Part shown: piece after piece, positions 55,796 through 64,000 of the stretch
How positions within the stretch are numbered: position 1 is the stretch's first letter
How the letters are laid out: the number at the start of each line of letters is the position of its first letter
Assembly: GCF_905475465.1 (NCBI RefSeq)
Contig: NC_062253.1
Span: 4,836,001-4,900,000, forward strand
Direction: 5' to 3'
Length of the DNA stretch: 64,000 bases
Source of the DNA: Pieris napi
Taxonomy: Eukaryota > Arthropoda > Insecta > Lepidoptera > Pieridae
The notes under the pieces: model-generated
What the model saw: only the letters and a program-made list of their open reading frames with translations
Database searches by the model: none
What the model was told of the DNA's origin: nothing
Position numbers and translations under genes: made by a program

Positions 55796-58700
55796 TTACG
55801 ATGAAAACATCGTCGGAGATCAGAGGTTACCACAAAATGTTCCCGTTTAATAACTGCAAAGCATTTGTCAACAATGTTTGGGATAAAGCTCAGCGTACAC
55901 TCACTGTAGAGGCACGTGACAGCCGTTTCATATATTAAAGAACGAAGCATTGATTTTTATTAGTTTTTTAACTGATCGATTTTAAGTAATAACATTTTAA
56001 AAAGCTCAAGTGAAGTGAAAAATTAAACCAGCTTCAAATACCTGTCAATGTTATTAATGTCGAGTCGAAATGTAAATCAGAATATTCGCCGTGATATGAG
56101 TTTTAGTTTCTGAGAATTTTTCATATAAAAATTTGTAGCACACATAAATAACGGAAGAAGCCCACAAAGATCGTCATATTCATAATATCAACTATATCAC
56201 GTACGTAGAGGTCAAACTGATAACCTCCATTTAAAAGTCGGTTAATTTTAATTATTAATATTTTTATGTAAAATACATGTTACGTCGATTTAACAAACAT
56301 GCTTCAGTTACACCCACACCCTACTCGCATTCTCTGTATAATATTATTGTTTAGTCTGTAAACCTTTTAATTGGCGTATATATTTAAAAATTAATAAAAC
56401 GTTATTCTATAATTTTGGTTTCTTGAAGGCAAACATTTTGCACACACGCAGAAATATTCATACATATGTGATATTATCTCCAATTCCAGATGTGTATACC
56501 ACAGTTGCGTGCCCCACTGCTTCGTCAAAATTATCCAGTATTAGCCAACCTGAGGCGTGATATATTTTTAAAGATGGCGGAAAACATGAAGACTTGAAGT
56601 TTGACAAAATGTAAAAATTGTAAAATAGATTTGACTTTTCTCTCACTATAGTTTTATTGTTTAGGAGTTTAAATTATTTGCAATTGAGAACATAATCCAA
56701 CAAATTTATATTTTTTTCAGGACCTATTCGTTTTGTTTTTTTTAAACACAAAATAATATTTAATAAAAAAAGGTTATAGATTGTTAGAAACAATGTTTTT
56801 CATGTTACAAGTTTATTTTTTACACAAAAACATTTATATACCTATTATTAATCTACAATAATATTATAATACTTAAAAATCAAATTAACTAATTGAATTA
56901 ATTATTAATTTCTTAGACATAAATTTAAAAAAAAGCAGTACTTATAAAAACGGCTAGCAAATCTACAGTACAAATTTTCTCTTGTATGAAATGTAATACA
57001 ATAAGTCGACTAAGCTGAAATACATAAAACACCGAGCTCGCTTAAGAAAATTTATAATACCGTATATCTATAAAATGGCAAACATAGGTTGGTTAGTGCG
57101 GTATATATTATATCCAGCTCGTAGAACACAACCGAAAAAGAAACAGCGTACTAATATTCCTATAAAGATTTCTGATTTTTATTTACCTTTACATACTTAT
57201 ATTTATAAAACTGTTGATAAGTCTCGCCTTTGTCCTTACTGCGTTAGTCTATTTATAAATATGATTAAATCAAGTATTACGCCTTTCAAATACGAAGTAA
57301 GATCCAGAAACGTAAAATTAAAGAATCAATTAAATAAAACATTGTATGAATTGCGCCAAACGCCAAGGGTTGATTGAGGAAATTAATAGTTAATTCTGTT
57401 AGTGCTGTTTGATTTTGCTGCGTGTATAATGTCGAGTGAATATATCAAACAAAGATTAATAAAATTTCCCACGAAGTTCAAGTTCAAAAATTCCACCAAA
57501 CCCAACTCAATACCGCGCATGCGTTATAGCAACTGCTGCCACAGATTCGATTGTCAAATATCGGCACTTCTGTCACGCACGGCTCGTTTTTTGATTGTGG
57601 ATTTCATTCAATATTTCCAAAGCAGTTACGTTAACATTTTATTCTTAAGAATACTAAAATGAAATTATGGATTTATTTTATCAAAATTGTGTCTATATCT
57701 AAGAGTTATAGATAACAATAAGGTCGAATTGCGCTAGTATATAAAAAACGTGTTAAATATCTTTTGTGTCTCTTTCAAAGCACTTTTTATTTGAATTACA
57801 GAAAATTGTGAATACAAATATATTTAAATAAATTTCGTGCGTATATTGAACAATTGACTGAATAATTTTCAATTCCCAATCGTTTATGCTAACTTCTCGT
57901 TTATAAAGTTATAAATTTATAGGCCCTTTGAATACTAAAACTTTATTTCGAAGTTGTTTTAACGACCCATTCATAATATTATTCTTAGCTATTAATCGAA
58001 ATTATAAGGTAAAATACGAATACCAGCTTTACAGATTATTATTGTGAGAATACATTACACAGAAATAACTTAGAACATAACAGTATTTTATTAATTAAAT
58101 TAATAGTTATGATTAAAATCATTGATGGTCTTGTGTTCCGCCTGTGTACGATGTAATGTGTTAAAAATAAAATTGGCGCGTTCTAGTTTGTCTATATATT
58201 GTTTAGTCTGTGGTTTTTTTGCGAACTACAATAATATGAGTTTTTACTCTGCTAATATCTGCTATACTAAAAAAAAACTTATTTAACAATTAAATGATTA
58301 TTCAATTACTACCAGACTCTGCTAACATAATTTGTTTTGTGCTTAATTATTAGGTGATCGAAGATCAAAAAAATCATGCACCTATAAAACAGAAGTGATA
58401 CTTGAAGCCAAGTACTAATAATATAATTAATATCGTTATGACTCACAAATCACATGTCAAACATTCAAACTACCAGTGTGACGTCATATCCTGTGATATG
58501 TTAGAAATACTTGGTTATCTGACAGAACAATATCTTGAATTAAAACTTTATGGTAACGTAACAGACCTTAATTAATCCAGTATTGTAATTATTCTCCTAA
58601 TTTGAGTTTCAGCTGTCATTTGATTTAAATTTGATTTCAACGTAATAAACTTTGTGTTGTATAATCAAATGGAATTTATTGTTATTAAGTTATTAATTGC

Positions 58701-58820
58701 TTAGCGAACGAAGAAATGGTATAGAACCAGAATATAGATATAGATTAATTATGAATAAATGTAATTTACACACGAAAAGCGTCGTATATTTGTATAGCGA
58801 TATTTTCAATTCGTTTTTGA
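55796..58820. repeat. Segmental duplication, copy 2
   Basis: Starts AACATTTACGATGAAAACAT, directly after the 5S relic spacer, and ends near TATTTTCAATTCG. It matches copy 1 (10133-16835) in the same orientation but lacks 2.7 kb at about 56283 (junction GTTACG|TCGATTTAAC) and lacks the Tc1-like insertion at about 58164, where it preserves the empty TA site. No membrane-protein exons remain. Confidence 0.9.
57075..57377 (+). CDS. Hypothetical basic protein (100 aa) in duplication
   Basis: ATG at 57075 opens 100 codons beginning MANIGWLVRYILYPARRTQP and ending LYELRQTPRVD, rich in Lys and Arg. In copy 1 the same stretch is stopped by AGA to TGA at codon 17, and has a 4-nt insertion near the end, so at most one copy could be coding. 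A second frame follows (57402-57662, 86 codons). Neither has a recognised domain, and the AT-rich codons fit chance. It could be part of a transcribed non-coding region. Confidence 0.25.
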   Translation: MANIGWLVRYILYPARRTQPKKKQRTNIPIKISDFYLPLHTYIYKTVDKSRLCPYCVSLFINMIKSSITPFKYEVRSRNVKLKNQLNKTLYELRQTPRVD

Positions 58821-58960
58821 AGTTGTACTTCTTTAGGCGCGTTATGAAAAATTGATGAGAGTGTAATTTTACGATGCGCGCACACCTGTGACACAAAATT
58901 GGCAGTGTGATATAGCGTGCGCGAGCGAGATGGGAATAAGACAATCTACAAGTAAAAAGA
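58821..58960. repeat. Unclassified dispersed repeat
   Basis: GAAGTTGTACTTCTTTAGGC, GATGCGCGCACACCTGTGAC and GCGAGCGAGATGGGAATAAG are phrases I know from dispersed lepidopteran repeats. Ends directly in the palindrome that follows. Confidence 0.45.
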
Positions 58961-59000
58961 AATAGAATATGCGTGAAGCTAACTTCACGCATATTCTATT
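58961..59000. repeat. Perfect 18-bp stem palindrome
   Basis: AATAGAATATGCGTGAAG, loop CTAA, CTTCACGCATATTCTATT. Perfect inverted repeat at the end of the dispersed repeat; may be a paired transposon end. Confidence 0.85.
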
Positions 59001-59252
59001 CTGTATTCTGTCATCTGACAATGACATTTACCTTTTAAACAAATATAGAAGTTTTAATTATTGTTTAAAATAAATAATAATATACCTAGTTATTTTCATT
59101 ATACAAGTGCGAATTTTATATGTGCGTCTGAAATATAATCAGAAGTGATTTAAATTGAATATCTAAATCAATACTAATTAATATGATAAAATATTTGTGA
59201 AAAAACTGTGCCAACCTTCCACATTATTTAATCTAAACATGTAATTTTTCAG

Positions 59253-60030
59253 ATTTAATCTAGCAAATATAAGGACAAGAGACAAAAAACAATTGATGAA
59301 TCAGTGGAAGTGCACTAAATTGAATACAAAAAAGAGTTGTCATCTTATCGCCGTGAAACATCAAAAACTGGAGGTGGAACAAAGCCACCGTCACCGTCTC
59401 GAGATACAATGGATATGGCAGAGATGATACCGCAACGGTTTGAAGTAGATTTCAATGAATTTGATTGTGATGGTGTCGAGGTAGGAATGTTAATTATAAA
59501 TATGATGTATGGTGATGTTCAAGGTTCAACCTTTCAAGCATAGGTATATGCTCACAACAGTACTTTATTCCCCTACAGGGTAGTTAGAGATATTGTAATA
59601 CCTCAAAACATCCATGTTGCACTTGTAGTACCGAAACTCTGTCCAGCCAGAAGTGAGCCCATTCCCACTTATAATGGACAGTGGGTATAATACACCTTAA
59701 TACCTGAGTGCGAACCACTCACCATGATACTTAAATTAATAGATGTTATTTATATATTTCAGGATATTACAAATAAAATCATTTTGGAAACAATTGATAT
59801 CCCAAAAGCAAATAAAGCCAACAATGACAAGGTAATAAATCAGTTTTGACATAACTTGAATACTAAAAAATCCAAACAAAGGTGTGCACAACAGTGACAA
59901 CATAACTTAACAATTTCATTATTTTGTAGGATTAAAGAAAGGTTAAAGAAAATCATGTCGAACTGAACAACAAGAATCCCCAAACAACTCCAAAGAAACC
60001 TACAAGGAAGACACCGGTATTATATTAAAA
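59253..60030 (+). pseudogene. Myb/SANT-like DNA-binding protein gene, decayed
   Basis: An exon (59253-59480) after TTTTTCAG reads LANIRTRDKKQLMNQWK, then after a one-base loss in an A run (about 59331) ELSSYRRETSKTGGGTKP and FEVDFNEFDCDG, ending at GAG|GTAGGA. The W-x-N-x-K-type helix followed by KTGGG and then a D/E-rich stretch is the signature of zeste/Myb-SANT-like domains linked to Harbinger transposons. Exon 2 (59763-59831) is in phase, 23 codons (DITNKIILETIDIPKANKAN...). A third piece from 59940 meets a stop at once unless a later acceptor is used, and includes NPQTTPKKPTRKTP. The N-terminal helices are missing. Confidence 0.6.
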
Positions 60031-60100
60031 TTATCTCTATCTCTAAATAGAATAAAAGAAAGTTGTTATCCAGGTCTGTAGCATGTGCTACAAATTATAT

Positions 60101-60876
60101 TGTTACGAAGACGGGTCAACTGCAATGTTTTTAGATTTTTCCACTACTTAGAGAACTTTTCAGCAGGCTGAAATGTGATTTCACACCGTTTCAGGAGAGG
60201 GTCGATCACATATTAGAAAATCGTAATTTACATAATGTTACCCTAGTTTTCAGGAGCCTGAAACATTTTTTCAGGCCGTTTCAGAACACGTGTAGTCGAA
60301 TGGTACACTTTTCAGGAAACCCGTTTTCAGGCGTTTTCAGGCCTGGTTATACCCCTTTGATGAAGGAATGTTCTAGAACGAATTTTCTAGGTGTGAGACA
60401 AGGACGGAATGATACCCGAGAGAGAGGGAAGATCGGAACATTCTCGAAGCTAGACCGAGCACTCTAGAACGCCGTACGACAAGGACGGAGCAATGTGCGA
60501 AAGAGATAGCTAGTACGCACGTTCTAGAATTGTGCGATCGCTACTCAGTTGCGCTGCCGCCTAGAGAGTTCTCGAACATCGCTCCCAGGGATATATAAGC
60601 GAGCCGAAACGCGACCAGTTAGTTCAGTTTTTAATGCGATACCAAGCGATAAACACTGGAGTGACAAAGTGCGAATATTGTGAAGACAAGTGAATACAAG
60701 TACTGTGTGAAGTGCGTGTATTAAAGTAATTAGTGACAGTATTTTGTGTGTGTATTTAGTGAATTTTTGTGCGTAATTGTCGTTTTTTAGTGTCAACAAA
60801 TTCCTCGTAGATTTAATTAGAAATAAACCCTTGAAGAAATCTACGGCGTTTCTATCCGATCCCCTAGCTCGTAACA
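60101..60876 (+). repeat. 5' LTR of Ty3/gypsy-type element
   Basis: 776 bp, from TGTTACGAAGACGG to CTAGCTCGTAACA with 8-bp inverted ends (TGTTACGA). The left third has repeated TTTTCAGG and CCTGAAA motifs (60160-60345). Then come heat-shock-like motifs, TATATAA (60592-60598), an initiator TTCAGTT (60623-60629), and AATAAA (60822-60827), giving a U3-R-U5 order. The 3' LTR is beyond the window. Confidence 0.88.
60366..60576 (+). promoter_or_regulatory. Cluster of heat shock elements in LTR
   Basis: GAATGTTCTAGAA (60366-60378) and GAACATTCTCGAA (60436-60448) are both perfect three-unit nGAAnnTTCnnGAA elements. Two-unit sites are TTCTAGAA (60522-60529) and TTCTCGAA (60569-60576), the last about 16 bp before TATATAA. 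This arrangement is that of heat-shock-factor-responsive promoters. Confidence 0.75.
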
Positions 60877-60879
60877 TTT

Positions 60880-60897
60880 TGGTGTCAGAAGTGGGAT
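60880..60897 (+). promoter_or_regulatory. Primer-binding site of gypsy-type element
   Basis: TGGTGTCAGAAGTGGGAT, three bases after the LTR, is complementary to a tRNA ending ATCCCACTTCTGACACCA, which fits tRNA-Leu (from memory). Confidence 0.75.
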
Positions 60898-61330
60898 AGA
60901 AAAATGCCAAGGGAGAATCAAGAGGAGTTTGTAGAAGAGTCTCCAGCTGCTGAGGGAGTGCAGACAAGGGCGCAATCAGCACGCGACGCTGCCCGACGAC
61001 AAAGTTTCGATGCAAACCGTGGGATGGGTGAAAGCAACGATGCCAACATGCTTCTTGCGCTGCGCCAAATGATGGAAGAACAGGCACAGGCACGCCGATT
61101 GATGGAGGAGCATGCACGCCATCAGGAGGAACAGGCCCGTCATCAGGAAGAACAGGTTCGGCGATTGATGGAAGAACAGGCACGACGTCAAGAGGATCAG
61201 GCACGACAAATGATGGAAGAACAGGCACAGTCACGCCGATTGATGGAGGAGCAGGCACGCCGTCAGGAGGAACAAGTTCAGCGATTGATGGAGGAACAGG
61301 CTCACCGTCAAGAGGAACAGGCACGCCAAA

Positions 61331-61339
61331 TGGTGGAAG
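61331..61339 (+). repeat. Target duplication of jockey-type insert (left)
   Basis: TGGTGGAAG, repeated at 62418-62426. Removing the insert and one copy restores the gag frame, by the arithmetic of length (1087 bases). Confidence 0.9.
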
Positions 61340-61340
61340 G

Positions 61341-62108
61341 GGCTCTATTCTGGGTCCGGTCCTTTTCAATCTGTACGTACACGACGTCTGGGACCAACGG
61401 GACCGTATCGGCGGACTCAAGCTCTCCCAATACGCCGATGATCTTTGCATCCTTAACAGGTCTCCCGACCCAAACTCCGCGACACAACGAGCGGGCTGGG
61501 CCGCCGACACTGTCATCGACTACTACCGTCGCTGGGGGTTAAAATGTAACGTGGACAAAACGGAGTGTGCTATGTTCACTCACAAGAAAAAGTACCGCAG
61601 AACCATCCGAATTAAAGAGGACATAATTGAATATAAAAGAAGCATCAAATATCTGGGCGTACACTTCGACAAGACAATGAGCATGGGCAAACAGACGGAT
61701 CATGTCGTGCAGAAGGCGCGACGGGCTCGTGGTGCACTGGCCCCTATCATAGGATGGCACGCCAAAACGGATATGACTGTTAAACTTGCAGTAATACAGG
61801 CCTGCCTACTTCCTATTTTGGATTATGGCGTAGTACAATTGCTCTCAAGTTACAGTAAGAGCAATTTACTAAAAATTGAACGCCAATATCGAATGGCTCT
61901 CAAAACCAGCGGACAATTCCCAAGACGCCTAGAAACCTCGATACTCTGGGATATGCTAGATTGGGATCCATGGCATCTCCGTGCACAAGACCTAAACGAG
62001 GATATGCTGCGTCGACTCCGTGAGATGCACATCGAGGATCTAGAGACCCCTGGTGGAGCCTACCTCGGATACGGACAGCACAACCCCCTACTAACTAATA
62101 CTAGATAA
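61341..62108 (+). pseudogene. Jockey-type RT C-terminal half (255 aa, open)
   Basis: One frame without stops: SILGPVLFNLYVHDVWDQ, the catalytic SQYADDLCIL, AADTVIDYYRRWGLKCNVDK, IKYLGVHFDKTM, ACLLPILDYGVVQLLSS, and LETSILWDMLDWDP to a TAG. It contains the last palm motif, thumb and C-terminus of a LINE RT but lacks its 5' half, so it cannot work. The open frame shows that the insertion is young. It differs from the other LINE families in this window. Confidence 0.9.
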
Positions 62109-62417
62109 GGTGAAATAGACTATGTATCAAAAAAAGACAGGAGTCGGCTGCTCAGCAAGCGAACGACCGCTCCGCGTCCCCATAGATTATAATTAGCTGT
62201 AAGTAGGATAAGACAATATATAACAACATTATAAATTTATTCTGTACAATTTAACAAGCTCACAGCACACACTGCACGACACTTATATAGATCTCTCCGA
62301 GACAAACATATGTAGTCTGTAAGTAGCTGACACACCCACAGGCCGAATACACCATCGACCTGTGGACATAATGTAACATAAGAACTAGGGAAATAAACAT
62401 ATTCTATTCTATTCTAT
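62109..62417 (+). other. 3' UTR of jockey-type insert
   Basis: Non-coding; ends AGGGAAATAAACAT then (ATTCT)n. Confidence 0.7.
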
Positions 62418-63309
62418 TGGTGGAAGAACAGGCTCAGACACGTCGTATGATGGAGGAACAGGCTCGACGTATAGGAGAAAAATTAGGAGATCTGAAACAA
62501 GAAGTAGATAAAAAAATCGAAAATTTGGAATCTGACGTGGACTGCAAATTTTCGAAACAGGACAAACGTATTCTCGGTTTAGAACAAGAGATGCAGTGCC
62601 TGAAGACCACGGGTGTCGTAACGACTGTAGCACCATCTGGAAATCTGAAAGTACCTCCCTTTGATGGTACATCTTCCTGGGGCGCGTACAAAATACAGTT
62701 TGAGACTATGGCAGAGTCAAACGGGTGAAATGACGATCAGGCTGTCACCGCCCTTATTATGGGACTGCGAGATGAAGCCCTCACTATATTAGAAACCAAG
62801 ACAGGTAAAGTGACGTTGAAGCAACTGCTGGATGCCCTGGAATCACGGTACGGAGACGCACATTAAGAGCACGTCTATAGGGCTCAATTAAAGGATAGAA
62901 TACAGCAGACAAATGAAAGTTTGCAAAAATGGGGATTTGAAATAGAGAAGCTGGTTAGGAAAGCCTACGCATCCTCACCAGACGTTGCAGACAAGATGTT
63001 GGTTCAAGCCTTCGTCGACGGTATTCGAGACCGTGAAATTCGAATGGCTGTGAACCTAGGTCACCATAAGGACCTCCAGAATGCTCTTGCTCATGCGTTG
63101 GAAGTGGAAGCATTTTGCAAGGATTCTCGACCTAACCGCATTAGGGCTGTCTCGGAAAAACGTAGTTCTCAACGTGGACCCACCTGTTACCTCTGCGGGG
63201 AAGTAGGTCATATGAGGTTTTCATGCCCTAAGAGAGACCTCCAAGGCGAAATGAAGACAAAACGTGGGGAGCCCGAAGACGTGGATGTCACTGCCGCTGA
63301 ACAGCGGCA

Positions 63310-63371
63310 GGGAAACGAATAAAAGCCAGGACCACGGGGCGGGTGCTGGCCGGTTCTGTAAGGAAGGCCCC
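63310..63371 (+). promoter_or_regulatory. Candidate -1 ribosomal frameshift site, gag to pol
   Basis: G GGA AAC (63310-63316) sits in the gag frame two codons before its TAA (63320-63322); the -1 frame leads into protease. Eight bases on, GCCAG (63325-63329) can pair with CTGGC (63346-63350), and the loop GGGGC (63336-63340) with GCCCC (63367-63371), an H-type pseudoknot at the usual spacing. Confidence 0.6.
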
Positions 63372-64000
63372 AAAAGTTATGATCTCTCAAACTCAGGATG
63401 GGAATACCATTGTCATCGACGGCGAAGTTAACGGCACTAGGTGTGAATTAACCCTTGATACTGGAGCTTCCCGGACAGTAATCAGATACCAACTTCTGAA
63501 GTCGTTTTACAAGAGCCTTTCTGGTGGAAATGTACAGCTCCTTACAGCTACTGGTCAGCACATAACCGTTCGAGGAGAAGGTATCGCTACCTTCAAGATT
63601 GGTGGAAGAACATACAGACATATGGTGGTTATTGCTGACATCGTGGATGACTGTATTATCGGTTTAGACTTCATGAAGCATTACAACTGTAAGATTGACC
63701 TGAAGAACGGCTTATTCAAGTGTAGAGATGAAGTAGTTTCCCTAAAAGATAACACATTGAAGAACGGGTACGACGTGTATAGAGCTATCACTGAAGATGG
63801 TTCAGTTAGTAAACAACGAGATATAGTTCAAGCAGTACTGGAGGACTGTAAGGAAACCTTGACGAGAGAAGAAATGTCGAAAGCAAAGGGACTATTAAAG
63901 ACATTTTCTGACATGTTTGCTACACACGATGGAGATCTAGGAAGGACAGGTGTAGTTAAACATCGAATTGAGACTGGAACCGAAGCACCTATACGTTTAA
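63331..64000 (+). CDS. Gypsy-type pol, protease and start of RT region (partial)
   Basis: Open in the -1 frame relative to gag, from about 63331 (reading ACC ACG GGG) to the window edge. The protease has LTLDTGASRTVIRYQL (active-site DTGA), LLTATGQHITVRGEG and DDCIIGLDFMKHY (ILG-like). Then a linker (REEMSKAKGLLKTFSDMF) and GVVKHRIETGTEAPIR, the segment just before RT in Ty3/gypsy pol. No stop is seen, in contrast to gag. RT, RNase H and integrase lie outside. Confidence 0.9.

Larger units (their letters stand above)
61340..62417 (+). mobile_element. Jockey-type LINE, 5'-truncated, inserted in gag
   Basis: A 1078-bp insert between TGGTGGAAG duplications. It starts inside the RT palm (SILGPVLFNLYVHD) and ends in AATAAACATATTCTATTCTATTC, a (TATTC)n tail. 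5' truncation, target duplication and simple-repeat tail are the marks of target-primed reverse transcription. Confidence 0.93.
60904..63322 (+). pseudogene. Gypsy-type gag, split by an insertion and two stops
   Basis: ATG at 60904 starts MPRENQEEFVEESPAAEG. Residues about 55-145 are a long coiled coil of near-repeats of the type MEEQARRQEEQ, encoded by related short DNA repeats. At 61339 the frame is cut by a jockey-type insert and resumes at 62427 (QAQTRRMMEEQARR). Stops follow at TGA 62726-62728 (in place of Trp, by context) and TAA 62864-62866. The rest is open to 63322, with a zinc knuckle CYLCGEVGHMRFSC at about 63185-63226. The length, nucleocapsid knuckle and following -1 frame protease identify gag. 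Confidence 0.88.

Noticed and set aside
60545..61516. 323-codon minus frame rich in PVPPS repeats
   Set aside because: Antisense of the gag coiled-coil repeats and LTR; it crosses the LTR, gag and LINE insert.

Overview
The window looks like a piece of a lepidopteran (moth or butterfly) nuclear genome. It is AT-rich, with very few host exons, insect-type splice sites, a TATA plus TCAGT core promoter, tRNA-derived SINEs with the bodies and tails common in Lepidoptera, 5S rDNA remnants, and many families of non-LTR, LTR and cut-and-paste elements. The species call rests on pattern recognition, not a search.

Host genes are sparse. A secreted protein with an alpha-crystallin-like (small heat shock) segment runs off the left edge on the minus strand (1-338). 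A complete second gene of the same general type lies at 40233-40616 with a textbook core promoter. A two-exon, phase-matched piece of a small membrane protein lies at 12010-12939. Weaker candidates are exons at 8018-8658, a 100-codon frame at 57075-57377, and a decayed Myb/SANT-like gene at 59253-60030.

Layout. 1-10 kb: secreted gene, interspersed repeats, a 3.3 kb foldback element built of 275-bp tandem units, a SINE with a 12-bp target duplication, and MITEs. 10.1-16.8 kb: first copy of a segmental duplication carrying the membrane-protein exons and a TA-flanked Tc1/mariner-type insertion. 17.4-20.9 kb: an open-frame non-LTR retrotransposon (1071 aa). 23.7-26.2 kb: a 2.4 kb near-perfect hairpin. 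27.5-36 kb: pogo-like, jockey and CR1/BS-like remnants, a SINE and several MITEs. 36.5-39.3 kb: a TIR element with no ORF. 40-42.7 kb: second secreted gene and a CENP-B/pogo-type remnant. 43-55.2 kb: a CR1/BS-like copy, then an R1-clade element split by a BEL/Pao LTR element whose two LTRs appear identical and are flanked by CTCGT. 55.3-58.8 kb: two relic 5S rRNA genes in tandem, then the second copy of the segmental duplication. 60.1-64 kb: 5' half of a Ty3/gypsy-type element with heat-shock-like motifs in its LTR, a jockey-type element nested in gag, and pol running off the right edge.

Most of the DNA is nested transposon history with several precise junctions: CTCGT around BEL/Pao, TGGTGGAAG around the jockey-type insert, TA around the Tc1-like and pogo-like elements, and an intact empty site for the Tc1-like element in the second duplication copy. 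No bacterial-type operons, CRISPR arrays or riboswitches are present.
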